Of a DNA stretch of 59,329 nt, positions 26,438 to 36,025 are shown piece after piece. A program made the position numbers and the translations under genes. Under the pieces are notes generated by a model. That model was not told the DNA's origin. It was given only the letters and a program-made list of their open reading frames with translations, and made no database searches. Source of the stretch: CAYWNA01 sp964459305 (GTDB taxonomy: Bacteria > Planctomycetota > Planctomycetia > Pirellulales > Pirellulaceae); NCBI GenBank assembly GCA_964459305.1, contig CAYWNA010000059.1, positions 1 through 59,329 of the forward strand. Reading direction: 5' to 3'. Position 1 is the stretch's first letter; the number at the start of each line of letters is the position of its first letter.

Positions 26438-27658
26438 ATGGCCGAAGACCTGACACGTCGCGACTTCGTCAAGGCCGGCGCCCTGACCGCCGCTGGTGCG
26501 GCTCTGGGGCTGAAGCCGACTTACACGGTTTACGCCGGCAATCCCACCAACGAGAAGACCGCCGGCATCCTGAACTACAACGAGCAAATGGAATACCGCC
26601 GCGGCGGCAAGACGAACTTGATGTTCTCGGCCGTTTGTCTGGGCGGACACTGGAAGCGGGTCGGTACCGTGCTGCCCGGCGCCCTGCAAGTGAAAGGGGC
26701 TTGGAATACCGTCAGCCTCGATAACAAGGCCTTTCACAAGAACCGGTTCGACGTGGTTACCCGTTGCATGGAACGAGGCATCAACTACATCGATGCCTGC
26801 ACCTTCGGCGAAGGTTTCGCGTACGCCCAGGCCCTGAAAGGACGGCGCGACAAGATGTACCTCGGCTTCTCCCACTTCGAGCAGGAGCCCCAGACCTTGG
26901 CCTGGAAGATGAAGAAGGACAAAGAGGCAGGCAAGCCGCCGCAGCCGTTGGAATGGCTCAAGACCATGAAGGCGGCGCTCGACCAAGCCCTCAAGGACAT
27001 GGAGACCGATTACGTCGACGTCTGGAGGATCTCGTGCGGAGCGGTTACCGACGATTTCACCGATGCTCAGATGGACCAGACGTGCGAGGCGCTCGCCTGG
27101 GCCAAGAAGACGGGAAGGGCCCGCTTCACAGGTGTCTCCTCACACGACCGGGTGCACCTGAAGAAATGGATCCAACGGAATCCCGAAGAGTTGGAGGTCG
27201 TCGTTACGCCGTACACCGCCAAGACGAAGATGACCGGTGGCAAGATCGGGGAGATCGAGGAGGGCCAGCCAAGCGCTAACACGGTTGTCGACAAAACCGT
27301 AACCTGGGAAGACAGCCTCTGGAACATGATTCAGAAGTGCGACGTTGCCTGGTTCGGCATCAAGCCGTTCGCCAGCAACTCGCTGTTCAAGGGGGACAGC
27401 TCGCCCAACAGTCCCACCAAGGAAGAAGATAGCAGGCTTGCACGACTGACGATTCGTGCCATTTTGAGCAATCCGGCGATCACCGCCCCAATTCCCGGCA
27501 TGATCACGCCGGAACAGGTTGACAACGTCTGTTTAGCCGTGCTCCAGCGCCGCGAGCTGGACGTCGCGGAACAGGCCGAGCTGGATACCGGCCTCGAGCG
27601 AGCGTTCGCCAACCTCCCGCCCAACTACCGTTGGCTCCGCGATTGGGACTACGTCTGA
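26438..27658 (+). CDS. Tat-exported aldo/keto reductase family protein
   Basis: The start at 26438, behind GAAAGGGA, gives a twin-arginine leader (MAEDLTRRDFVKAGALTAAG). The fold markers are GINYIDACTFGEGFAYAQAL (the usual Asp and Tyr of the AKR tetrad), RDKMYLGFSHFE, METDYVDVWRISCGAV, GRARFTGVSSHDRVHLKKW and NPAITAPIPGMITPEQVDNV. The strand that normally ends in the catalytic lysine (xTK) here reads MYLGF, so the lysine appears to be missing. The gene is followed after 6 bases by a tetraheme cytochrome c gene. Reductases with Tat leaders beside multiheme cytochromes suggest a periplasmic redox pair, with the cytochrome rather than NADPH as possible electron partner. This is inference. Confidence 0.8.
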   Translation: MAEDLTRRDFVKAGALTAAGAALGLKPTYTVYAGNPTNEKTAGILNYNEQMEYRRGGKTNLMFSAVCLGGHWKRVGTVLPGALQVKGAWNTVSLDNKAFHKNRFDVVTRCMERGINYIDACTFGEGFAYAQALKGRRDKMYLGFSHFEQEPQTLAWKMKKDKEAGKPPQPLEWLKTMKAALDQALKDMETDYVDVWRISCGAVTDDFTDAQMDQTCEALAWAKKTGRARFTGVSSHDRVHLKKWIQRNPEELEVVVTPYTAKTKMTGGKIGEIEEGQPSANTVVDKTVTWEDSLWNMIQKCDVAWFGIKPFASNSLFKGDSSPNSPTKEEDSRLARLTIRAILSNPAITAPIPGMITPEQVDNVCLAVLQRRELDVAEQAELDTGLERAFANLPPNYRWLRDWDYV

Positions 27659-27664
27659 TTTGCC

Positions 27665-28249
27665 ATGAGACACCTCGTTTCCGGCTTGATTGTGATTCTG
27701 CAACCGTGGGGCACGTTTGTAACCTGCCTGTGTGTGGGCGCGTGCCTGGGAATCTGCACTTGGGCCACGGCGGTTCCGCCGCTGTCGCTGGACGGTTATC
27801 GCAACGAAAAGCTCAAGGAAGGTCCACACGAATCGGCCGGCCTGAAGGAGCTCAACGGCGGATGCTACGTCTGCCACGGCAACTACCGAACCGAACCGCT
27901 GGTCACCAGTCACGCCAAGGAAAAGGTGGGCTGCATCCAGTGCCACGGAAAATCGGTTGCGCACCAAATCGATGAATTCCACCGTACGCCGCCCGAGAAG
28001 ATGTACGGTCCCCACAGCGTCGACAAGATGTGCGGCGAATGTCACGAGGAGCATGACGCGCCGGCCAGGAAGGTCATCCAGCGATGGCAGCAGCGCTGTC
28101 CGTCGAAGACCAACGCTAAAGAAATCGCCTGCACCGACTGCCACTTCAAGCATCGCCTTCCAAAGCGAACCGTGGTTTGGGACAAGAGGACCGGCAAGCT
28201 GGTCATCCACAAGAAAGGCCAGGATGCGAACGACGGCAAAGGCAAATAG
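27665..28249 (+). CDS. Exported tetraheme cytochrome c
   Basis: Four CxxCH heme sites are visible: CYVCH (67-71), CIQCH (90-94), CGECH (123-127) and CTDCH (156-160), with further His residues available as distal ligands (HAKEK, HSVDK, FKH). The N-terminus (MRHLVSGLIVILQPW) provides a hydrophobic export segment. The 194-aa protein resembles small cytochrome c3/NapC-NrfH-like electron carriers but has only this one N-terminal hydrophobic region. Its start lies 6 bases after the reductase stop, so the two should be co-translated. It probably exchanges electrons in the periplasm with that reductase. No quinol-oxidising partner is nearby. Confidence 0.88.
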   Translation: MRHLVSGLIVILQPWGTFVTCLCVGACLGICTWATAVPPLSLDGYRNEKLKEGPHESAGLKELNGGCYVCHGNYRTEPLVTSHAKEKVGCIQCHGKSVAHQIDEFHRTPPEKMYGPHSVDKMCGECHEEHDAPARKVIQRWQQRCPSKTNAKEIACTDCHFKHRLPKRTVVWDKRTGKLVIHKKGQDANDGKGK

Positions 28250-28387
28250 CCCTAATCCGGACGCGTGTTCCGCGAGGGTTGGGGGAGGACGATGCAGAGG
28301 AGCGAAGAGCAACTTCGCGAAAAACGGGTGCCGGCACTGCGTCGCTGACGCTCCTTGTTGCCGGTCCACGATTTCTTCAGCGGGCCG

Positions 28388-31300
28388 TCAGCCTCCGGAA
28401 GGATACTCCACGCTGTAGTAGACCGTGGCCTGCTCGGCGTCGAGCGTAACCACGGCACCGAGTGGGCCCGGCCTTACGATCCGCTCCCCTTTGGGTAGCC
28501 CGCGGCTGTCGAGTGGTCGGACAATAATCGGGCCGCCTCGGCCGGAGCCACGAAATGTGACGGTCGCTTCGACCGGTTCCACGAGCACCGGGGCACGACC
28601 GCGTCCGGCGGGCTCGATCGTGGTTCGCTCGATATCCCAAACCTGACCGGTGTTTTCGCAACGTGCGACGGCGGCAATTAGAAGTCGAAACGATCGGTCA
28701 ATGGTCCGATGGTCGGTACTGATGACGATGATCGAACCGAAAGGCGTGCGCGGCTCAATACGCACGTTATCCAACTCGATCACCTGATCGCCGAAGAAGC
28801 CAACGGCCCCTTGCACGGTGGCCGTGTTGATTGTGAACATTCCCCGCCGCGCATTCCATACCAGTTGGCCTGTATCGCTACGGAGGATCTCCGGATCGGC
28901 CGGATCATTCGCTGCCTGGGGAGCCAATCGCCAGCGACGCGTTGCCCCCGTGAATACCCGGTAGAACCAGGCTTCGTCGATCTCCGCCAAAACAAAGCCC
29001 GCGGGAGCGATGCAGTGCGTATCGTCGACGAATCCCACACACAACGGTCGCTCGGCTACGGGCGCGATCGGATCGACATCGGCCGGCACGCTCGCCCGCT
29101 CTAACGCCGGTTGCAGTGATACTGCTTTTGAAGCGTTGGACCATACATCGGGATCGAGCGCGAGCTGTGCGTTTGCGATGTTCTCGAACTTCAGATCGGG
29201 GTATAGCTCCAGAGCTGCCAAATGGCGGCCTTGTCGACCGCTGTGTAGAGACTCGTTGGGGTTATCGCACATGAGCACGGCTCGTTTGGCACGCGTGTAC
29301 GATCCGCCGGCCGAAAGGCCCGAAGCGACTGCCACGTCGGCATCGCTTGCGTATTGGCGGTCGAAGTAGGCATGACGTACCCGGTGTACAAACGGCAGGA
29401 ACCGCAGGTGTCGGTTTTCCTCGCCCCAACTTCCCTGGGCGAAGAAAGTATCGGCATGGCAGTAGCCGATATCTACCGCAACGTTGGCCGGCTGTACGTC
29501 GTCGCGAAGAAAGATTGCGGCCGCAATGGGAAACTGGCAGAGAATGGCCGGGTCATTGAAGATCTCTTCGGAGCCCAGGTACATGCCTAAACGGTCGGCT
29601 TCGGAAACCTCGTCCCACCAGCGGCTCCAACCGCCGTAGAAGCAATAGCAGATAATCGCGTCCCAATCCTGCAGTGAACCGTAGGCCGCCATGGCGATGG
29701 GACCCTCCGAGCGGTACTCGTTGGGGCTGTCGAAGTTGTATTCACTCACGATGAACGGGCGATCGGGCGCCTTGCCGCAAGCAAGCCGGTCGATGATCGT
29801 CGCCCCGCCAGCGGCCGGGCTGACGGAAACCAATGGATCGTTTCGCGTGCGGGTGTACTTGTCGCGTCCCGGTGGCCAGGGCTGCGCATGGTCCCAATAG
29901 CTGTGATTCTCCGTGAAATCGAGTTGCATATTCGACTTCGCGTTCGGCCGGATCGTCATGTGCCAGTTCGTACCCGATATGGGCACTTGCACGCCCAGTT
30001 CGCGCAGCTCGGCTCGCCGTGCCTTGAAGTACTCCGTTTGTAGCTCGTACAGAAACAGCAGCGTGTCGCTTGCGCGCGCAGGGCCGGTCATTGGCGCGTT
30101 GTCGCGATCCCACCGGCCCAAAGCGTGCGCCGGCAGCGGTAACAACACATTGCCCCGCGATGGATCCTCGTCGGCCCCCAAACCACCCACGCCGGCGGTG
30201 TCAGTCCACGCCTTGGCAAGATCCTGTCGGGTCTGGTACCGCGCTGCCAGCCATCGATTCCAACGCGTTTGTAGTTCCTCGCGGATGCGTGCCGTATCGG
30301 GATCGTCCTTATGGCGGCCCGTGAAGAGAGTGAATATGTCGCGTTCGTTCACGATTTCGAACACGGCAATCGCAGGCTCGTCGACCATACGGTTCCCGGT
30401 ATATGGATTGCGGTGCAGATACAGCCTCCGCGCATAGGTACAGTTGAGCTTCTGGAATCGCGGATCGAGCATGGACCATTGATAGAGCTTGCGTGGAGCG
30501 AGTCCATCGCCTGGCAAAACGCGCCACGCCGTGCGCCAGTCCATGAAAATGTAGATGCCGCGCTCCCGGAGTTGCGCAATGAAGTAGTCGAGCCGATCGA
30601 GCAAGTCCGGATTCAGATGTGCCGAGTCGTTATGCTGGGCATCGAAGATTTTCACTTCGAGTGCATGCAGCCGCACCATATTGACGCCGCATTTCACCAA
30701 TCGCGCGGCAACGATCTCGGCCTGCTCGTGCGTAGGAAAGGCCGCGGGCCCACAAAGGCACACGCCCCAGAACTTGGCTCGCTGGCCGTTGGGAAAGAAC
30801 AGGTGCCCATCGCGCGATTGCACAAAGCCGTGCTTTCCGGCCGGTGCGTCGTGCAGCAAGCCGGTCATCAGGTGCGGCGAGGCGGTCGTGTCGTCCCAGC
30901 GGAGCGGAAACGTGAACCAGTTGTCCTTAAGCGTGTGTCGGCGTGCTTCGTACGCGTCCACTTCCTGCTGGGTTGCCCGACGCAACTCGACATCGTCGAG
31001 CCGCGACTCGCCCGGAAAGCTCTGATAGCGTTTCCCTTTGCTACCGCCGTACCAGATGATGCGTATCGCTCCGGGTCGTCGAACGGGGAAAGTCAAATCG
31101 ATACGATGCCACCGGGCCGACGCGGAGCCCCGCGCCGACGCCAGCGACCTCCAGTCCATATCCTCCACAGAGAGAAGCGGTGTGAGCGTGCCATCGCTAC
31201 GCACCCAGGCCGATAGCGTGTAGAGTCCTTCCGAATCGATCCCGATCACCTGGTCGCAATGGGTGTTCCGACTCGCACCGGCCGTTTTGCGATACGCGAG

Positions 31301-31513
31301 GCAGTGCGATCCGCTCCTTGCTCCCTCGGCGATGACGGTGTAGGACGCATCGGGATCGTCATAGCCCGCGTGCGCCACGCGCCACGATTCAAGTCCCGCT
31401 TCGAATCCACCGTTTGTGAGACTGTTCTCGTCAGCGACGGCACCGCTGGCAACGATCAGATTCAGCGCGGCTATCACGAAAAACGAAACAGGAAAACGCA
31501 TGGCCAAGATCAT
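28388..31513 (-). CDS. Exported GH5-like (clan GH-A) glycosidase with N-terminal CBM-like domain
   Basis: The start at 31513 (MILAMRFPVSFFVIAALNLI) sits 6 bases behind AAGGG and opens a signal peptide. Residues 30-180 form a carbohydrate-binding-like jelly roll (NSLTNGGFEAGLESWRVAHA ... DVELRRA). The barrel then shows FWGVCLCGPAAFPTHEQAEI, VNMVRLHALEVKIFD and the acid/base glutamate in AVFEIVNERDIF. NWHMTIRPN and the nucleophile glutamate in RPFIVSEYNFDSP complete the active site. A long C-terminal beta region follows. Such barrels cleave beta-linked glucans, mannans or galactans; the substrate is not predictable. The 1041-aa length is typical for planctomycete members with accessory domains. 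It is a single transcription unit on the minus strand. Confidence 0.78.
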   Translation of the reverse strand: MILAMRFPVSFFVIAALNLIVASGAVADENSLTNGGFEAGLESWRVAHAGYDDPDASYTVIAEGARSGSHCLAYRKTAGASRNTHCDQVIGIDSEGLYTLSAWVRSDGTLTPLLSVEDMDWRSLASARGSASARWHRIDLTFPVRRPGAIRIIWYGGSKGKRYQSFPGESRLDDVELRRATQQEVDAYEARRHTLKDNWFTFPLRWDDTTASPHLMTGLLHDAPAGKHGFVQSRDGHLFFPNGQRAKFWGVCLCGPAAFPTHEQAEIVAARLVKCGVNMVRLHALEVKIFDAQHNDSAHLNPDLLDRLDYFIAQLRERGIYIFMDWRTAWRVLPGDGLAPRKLYQWSMLDPRFQKLNCTYARRLYLHRNPYTGNRMVDEPAIAVFEIVNERDIFTLFTGRHKDDPDTARIREELQTRWNRWLAARYQTRQDLAKAWTDTAGVGGLGADEDPSRGNVLLPLPAHALGRWDRDNAPMTGPARASDTLLFLYELQTEYFKARRAELRELGVQVPISGTNWHMTIRPNAKSNMQLDFTENHSYWDHAQPWPPGRDKYTRTRNDPLVSVSPAAGGATIIDRLACGKAPDRPFIVSEYNFDSPNEYRSEGPIAMAAYGSLQDWDAIICYCFYGGWSRWWDEVSEADRLGMYLGSEEIFNDPAILCQFPIAAAIFLRDDVQPANVAVDIGYCHADTFFAQGSWGEENRHLRFLPFVHRVRHAYFDRQYASDADVAVASGLSAGGSYTRAKRAVLMCDNPNESLHSGRQGRHLAALELYPDLKFENIANAQLALDPDVWSNASKAVSLQPALERASVPADVDPIAPVAERPLCVGFVDDTHCIAPAGFVLAEIDEAWFYRVFTGATRRWRLAPQAANDPADPEILRSDTGQLVWNARRGMFTINTATVQGAVGFFGDQVIELDNVRIEPRTPFGSIIVISTDHRTIDRSFRLLIAAVARCENTGQVWDIERTTIEPAGRGRAPVLVEPVEATVTFRGSGRGGPIIVRPLDSRGLPKGERIVRPGPLGAVVTLDAEQATVYYSVEYPSGG

Positions 31514-32049
31514 AGGCATCCCTTGTCGTTATTGTCGCCGTCCTCTCCGAGGTCGGTGAGCGAAGGCACCGAGTTCGAAGGACGCGGCGACTATTTGCTT
31601 TCCAGATCTCACAACCTACACGCGAAGGCAGACATCTATACCGCCCGAAGCCGAAAAAGGCTCGTCCAGGTGTTAAACGTATCCGAGGGGCGATTCTAGC
31701 CAGCTGAGCGCGATGCTGCGACCGGCTGCATCGGCCAGCAGGTATTTTGTCGCGTAAAGCCAGAGAGGGTCAAGCGACCGTGGGCTTCGAGCCGTGCCAC
31801 AAAGGAGGTCTTCTTCGTGGTCCACGAGGTGCGAAGCATTGTGCCTAGTGTACAGGAGACACTGATGGGTTTGCGGTGTCAAAATCGATCGGAAGCCAAT
31901 GCAGGATACAGGACCACTGTTCCCCGCAAGAAAGAAAGGACCCTGCGTTGCGTATACATCGCAGGGTCTTGTGGAAGGGCTGCCGAAGCTCGTCTGCGTA
32001 CCTGGCAGACCCTTGATCGAGGCGACCGGTACGTATCAACGGATTCCAA
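31514..32049. other. Intergenic region with dispersed repeat copy
   Basis: No convincing gene lies in this 536-base gap. Near 31551-31629 is a copy of a repeat (GGTGAGCGAAGGCACCGAGT, then CGGCGACTAT) that recurs at 32771-32843; both lie upstream of minus-strand genes. The short frames elsewhere lack recognisable features. Confidence 0.4.
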
Positions 32050-32613
32050 TCAGCGAAACGAGCCCCCTGGCTGGACTGACGACGCTTGCAGGTTTCGGCC
32101 TCCCGGAAACCCCGAGGCATTGTCGTTGCTGGCCCGTCCAGCGCCGTTCGCGCTTGGTGCCGTCCGGAACACCGTCTCACTTTCCTCGTGAACGATACCG
32201 CCTCCGCTATAGCGGATTCGCGTACGATTCAGCGTGCTGTGAGGCCGGCCGTAGCTGGTCCACGTATAACCTTGGACGCGGTACACGTTTCCGAACATGT
32301 CGGATTCAATCCGGTTCACATAACGGCGCGAGCCCGGATCAACGTGGTTCCGGTACGGATCCAAGGCACTGGCCCGAACCTGCTCGCGATGTGTCCGGAC
32401 CCGAATCTGGCCCGTGTACGGATCGCGGTAGATGTCCGTGAGATGACTACCGCTGTCCCAGACCGTCGGGTTGTGCGGTGGGTACGGCCTGGGGCTGGGC
32501 CATCCGTTTGGCCAGGCAAACGCACTGCTGGTTGCCACGGTACCCATCACGACCAAGCCCAACAGCAGGCCTAATGTCAGTCTCGTCGAAGCGGAAAAGC
32601 GTTGTTTTTTCAT
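32050..32613 (-). CDS. Hypothetical exported protein, 187 aa
   Basis: The start at 32613 (MKKQRFSASTRLTLGLLLGL) follows AGGGAG and begins a clear signal peptide cut near SSAFA. The mature part is basic and rich in Tyr, Arg, Asn and Pro, with PNGWPSPRPYPPHNPTVW, SHLTDIYRDPYTGQIRVRTH and RYVNRIESDMFGNVYRVQGY. No family was recognised. The Tyr/Arg-rich, low-complexity mature region suggests a cell-surface or periplasmic structural protein. It stands as a single gene between two repeat copies. Confidence 0.6.
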   Translation of the reverse strand: MKKQRFSASTRLTLGLLLGLVVMGTVATSSAFAWPNGWPSPRPYPPHNPTVWDSGSHLTDIYRDPYTGQIRVRTHREQVRASALDPYRNHVDPGSRRYVNRIESDMFGNVYRVQGYTWTSYGRPHSTLNRTRIRYSGGGIVHEESETVFRTAPSANGAGRASNDNASGFPGGRNLQASSVQPGGSFR

Positions 32614-32770
32614 GTCGATCTCCCTCGATTCCAGTAGCAACGACTTGTGATGATTGGCTCCGCTGCCAGATCGCTCGCGAGTTTGTCACCGCCCGCTTCA
32701 ATAGCTGTTACCGGATTCTGGGAACGATTCTGCGCAGGAAACGCAAGAAAATCGGAGACTTTTCGCTACA

Positions 32771-32843
32771 GGTGAGGAAGGGCACCGAGTTCGGAAAACA
32801 CGGCGACTATCTCTCGTCAGGGTTCGCACCCTACATGCGAGAG
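32771..32843. repeat. Second copy of the GGCACCGAGTTCG repeat
   Basis: The segment GGTGAGGAAGGGCACCGAGT, then CGGCGACTATCT, matches 31551-31629 at roughly 70 percent. It lies upstream of the minus-strand exported-protein gene, in a 342-base gap that otherwise shows nothing. Confidence 0.55.
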
Positions 32844-32955
32844 TTGATACGTGTTTGAAGACGGGTTCCTAACGAGCGTTTGCAGCGGTAACCGCACGCC
32901 GCAAGATTCGCTCGGCGCCAAATACGTGACCCATCATTCCGTCCTGCTCTGGCGG

Positions 32956-34896
32956 TCACTTCACACTTGGAATCACGGGCAGAAGGATATGCGAAGGGTG
33001 GGCACTGTCGTGGTAGATCGTGTTTGTGGCGGTGACCATACCGCGGTGATCGTTCAGCGGCTCGCCCGTGTTGGGGTTGATGTCGAAACGCGGGAAATTG
33101 CTGCTGGAAATATCGACGCGAATGCGATGCCCTTTCTTAAACACATTCGACGTGGGATACAACTTGATAGTGAACTCGTATGCCTTTCCCGGTTCCATCA
33201 GCTTCTCTTGCTCGATCGAATCACGAAAGCGAGCGCGGATGATGCCGTCGCCGATGTTCAAGTCGAAACCGCCGGGGAAGTCGGAGTTGGGTGGGTAGAC
33301 GTCGAGCAGCTTGGCGGTGAAATCGGTGTCGACCGCCGAAGACGATGCCCACAGGCTGACCACGATCTCGCCGGTAACCTCGATGTCGTGCTCCAGCGGC
33401 TTCGATTGGAATACCACGATGTCGTTGCGGGCCGAGAGCGGGATCGGTTCCTTCGAATTCCAAATGTGATCGCCGCCACGTTGGTCCCAGGCTCCCTGCA
33501 ACATGATCTCGTTGCCTGACGAGATGTTTCCGCCAATCGTGGGTACGGGATTGCGAGGATCGAAGGTGAAGCCGGTCGACGACTTCTTCGTTTCGGGCCG
33601 TTGGCGTGAGAGATCACTGTCGGCTTGCAGGTAGTACTCGGTGTAGCGTGTCCGGGCCAAAGGCCATTCGTGCTCGTCGCGCCACTGGCCGCCGTGGTTC
33701 AGCTTGCCATCAGCCGTCTTACGCCCGTCGCCGGTACCCATCACGAAGATTCGCACCGGCGTGGCAAACGGGGCCTCTTTGCCGACCTTGTTGTCGATGC
33801 CCTTCAGCCAATGGTCATACCATTCCATTCGCCATCCCAAATGATCGGGGATAGCCGCCTCTTTCCCGAAGCTCACTTGGCCGTGCGCGAAAGCGTTCTG
33901 CCGGCCGTGAATCCACGGGCCCATGATCAAGTAGACCGGCCCCCGGATCGTCTTGCTCAGCACCACATAGTTAGCCGTGGTATTGCTGCCCCAGGAATCG
34001 TACCAACCGCCCACTAAGTACACCGGAATGTCCTTGTACCGTTCCGGAAAGTCGATGATGTTGTTCTGTTCCCAGAACGAATCGTTGGCCCCATGCTTCA
34101 TGGCCTCCACCAGCCAGCCCTCATACTCGGGCGCGAGTTTCAGCGGCGTGGTGCCGCGGCGAAGTGGCAAGGCGCTAAGATAGGCTTTCCGGTTGTCCAT
34201 CATCTCCTTCAGCACGGCTGCGGTGCCAGGGTCTCGCGACTGCCGGCTGCCGCGCGGACTGCAGAACATGATCCAATTCCAAAACCGCAACTCGAACGCA
34301 CCGCCGTTGCGCATGCTGGCGTAGCCCAAGTTGGACATGGCGTCGACCGGGATGATCGTCACCAGTTCCGGCGCCTTTGCCATGGCCATCGCGTGCTGCG
34401 TGCCCCCGACATACGACGTGCCGATCATGCCGATCTTGCCGTTCGACCAAGGCTGCTTGCCGATCCACGCGGCGGCATCGAATCCGTCGGGACCACCGTC
34501 GGTCAGCATGTGCCAGACGCCCTCCGACTTGTAGCGACCTCGCGTATCCTGGCCCACGAACGCATAACCTCGCGCTGCGTAATACCTCCCGCTGCCGCCG
34601 CATCCGTCCTTGTTGTAGGGCCGGCGTTCCAGGATTGTAGGTAGCTTGCCAGCGACGGCCGCGCCGTCTTTCGCTGGCAGATAGATGTCGGTCGCAAGAC
34701 GAACACCATCACGCATCGGCACCATCACGTCCTTCTCGATGGCAACCTCATACTGAGCGTCGCCAGCCGATGCCGCACGAAGCCCAACCAAGGCCACGGC
34801 GAATAGCCACGCTGCCCACACCACCCTGTTGAGCTTTGACTTGCGTTCTTGCTTCGGCGAAACCGCAATACGAGGGTCGGTCGATCGTGCGTTCAT
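32956..34896 (-). CDS. CocE/NonD-family exported hydrolase
   Basis: The start at 34896 (MNARSTDPRIAVSP) follows AGGAG and leads to an internal export segment (VVWAAWLFAVALVGLRAASA). Family blocks: MVPMRDGVRLATDIYLPAKD, PYNKDGCGGSGRYYAARGYA, the nucleophile elbow GMIGTSYVGGTQ, and VYLVGGWYDSWG with the acid Asp. The histidine is in LIMGPWIHGRQN. The last 220 residues form the X-Pro dipeptidyl-peptidase C-terminal jelly roll (GHRIRVDISSSNFPRFDINP). Members hydrolyse acyl esters or amides, ranging from acyl-peptide to cocaine-like esters, so the natural substrate is open. It stands alone, 340 bases downstream of the exported hypothetical gene. Confidence 0.88.
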   Translation of the reverse strand: MNARSTDPRIAVSPKQERKSKLNRVVWAAWLFAVALVGLRAASAGDAQYEVAIEKDVMVPMRDGVRLATDIYLPAKDGAAVAGKLPTILERRPYNKDGCGGSGRYYAARGYAFVGQDTRGRYKSEGVWHMLTDGGPDGFDAAAWIGKQPWSNGKIGMIGTSYVGGTQHAMAMAKAPELVTIIPVDAMSNLGYASMRNGGAFELRFWNWIMFCSPRGSRQSRDPGTAAVLKEMMDNRKAYLSALPLRRGTTPLKLAPEYEGWLVEAMKHGANDSFWEQNNIIDFPERYKDIPVYLVGGWYDSWGSNTTANYVVLSKTIRGPVYLIMGPWIHGRQNAFAHGQVSFGKEAAIPDHLGWRMEWYDHWLKGIDNKVGKEAPFATPVRIFVMGTGDGRKTADGKLNHGGQWRDEHEWPLARTRYTEYYLQADSDLSRQRPETKKSSTGFTFDPRNPVPTIGGNISSGNEIMLQGAWDQRGGDHIWNSKEPIPLSARNDIVVFQSKPLEHDIEVTGEIVVSLWASSSAVDTDFTAKLLDVYPPNSDFPGGFDLNIGDGIIRARFRDSIEQEKLMEPGKAYEFTIKLYPTSNVFKKGHRIRVDISSSNFPRFDINPNTGEPLNDHRGMVTATNTIYHDSAHPSHILLPVIPSVK

Positions 34897-35423
34897 GTCG
34901 TTGGTCTCCTCACGGACTGCAAGATGCAAGGCAGAGTTTTGTTCTCAGAACTGCTGGCTGCCCAGAATTACACCTCCATTGTGCCGCGCGGATTCAGGTG
35001 AGCAAGTCAGTGAACAGAGAAATTGCGTACGGTCTGAGTTTCTCGGAGCCGCACTCAGCATGGGCTCGACGAGTCAATTCTTGTCGCGTTTATGGCAAGT
35101 AGTCACCCTTGGCACACGACTCTCCCCACCGGCCCCGTGCCGGTGGAAGACGGTCTCGGACTGGGTTCGCTGTAGTTGCCAAACCCGGCTCCATCGGCAC
35201 GGGGCCGGTGGGGACCGTCGGGCTCGGACTGGGCTCGCTGTAGTTGCCAAACCCGGCTCCATCGGCACGGGGCCGGTGGGGATTGGACGAATTCATGTGC
35301 GACGGAAATTTGACTCGCTGCCCGTTGTCGTTATAGCTGGCACCCTCAGGATCCACTGGGATCGCCCAAGATGGGGCCAAAGGTCCGGTCGTGTGTGATT
35401 TTCTATTGCTGACGAAAAAAGCC
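34897..35423. other. Intergenic region with tandem and inverted repeats
   Basis: The 527-base gap holds the repeat array at 35124-35281 and no plausible gene. Open frames inside the array are repeat-derived and carry runs such as PTGPVPMEPGLATT on the minus strand. Confidence 0.45.
35124..35281. repeat. 68-base tandem duplication with GC-rich inverted arms
   Basis: Two copies of a unit starting GGACTGGG (35158 and 35226), nearly identical over about 56 bases, follow each other with a 68-base period. Each ends in CGGCACGGGGCCGGTGGGG, which is the reverse complement of the sequence at 35124-35142. One left arm can therefore pair with either right arm. Confidence 0.8.
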
Positions 35424-35912
35424 TTAGCGGCTTATCTGGCAATCTGGCAACGCTAATTCGAGGTCACGCAAACCATCTGGCGTAATGTCCGTGCGCACGA
35501 GCGATAAACGCCGAAGGTTGTGAAGAACGTTTAGTTGCGGCACATCGCAATCGGAAATGCGCGTGTGAGAGAGATCCAGTTCCTGCAATTTGGGAAGTTG
35601 CGACAACAGCACGAAAAATCGTGGGGAAATGGGCGCTCGCCTAAATGCATGGTCTCTCCAACGGGCAACCGAAACCACCGCAAAGAGCGGATCTTCGCCC
35701 AGCAATGTCTTCGCCCATTCTGGAATGCCAGATCCAGAAGTGCCAATACAGTTCCAGCCAAGCGTTTCAAGTTCAGCGACAACTGTCTTCTGCCGTTTTA
35801 CTTGATCAATTCTCCAGGCCAACCAGCCAAACGCACAGCAGGCAAAGAACGTCAGCGCCAGGACTCCCCGCAAGCTGAATTGAAGCCAGCGTCGATTCTG
35901 GGACTGGAACAC
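35424..35912 (-). CDS. Small planctomycete membrane protein with leucine-rich repeats
   Basis: The 162-aa product begins MFQSQNRRWLQFSLRGVLAL, followed by a single membrane helix (LTFFACCAFGWLAWRI) and a charged stretch. This N-terminus (RRWLQFSLRGVL plus helix) recurs in many planctomycete genes. The second half has leucine-rich repeats: LSQLPKLQELDLSHTRISDC, then LNVLHNLRRLSLVRTDITPD. It probably sits in the cytoplasmic membrane with the repeats as a binding surface. Its partners are unknown and it appears monocistronic. Confidence 0.7.
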   Translation of the reverse strand: MFQSQNRRWLQFSLRGVLALTFFACCAFGWLAWRIDQVKRQKTVVAELETLGWNCIGTSGSGIPEWAKTLLGEDPLFAVVSVARWRDHAFRRAPISPRFFVLLSQLPKLQELDLSHTRISDCDVPQLNVLHNLRRLSLVRTDITPDGLRDLELALPDCQISR

Positions 35913-36025
35913 GACTCAGCGCCTTCATTCGCGTCTGCCTGATTGCCCTTCCACCCTACCACCCGCGGTCGACGGAGCCAAGACGAGAAGACAGTGAGTA
36001 ACGTCGAGACTTTTCGAAAGGTCCG

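Noticed and set aside
31673..31882. Possible small gene in the 31.5-32.0 kb gap
   Set aside because: No ribosome site, no recognisable motif and unlike neighbouring codon use.
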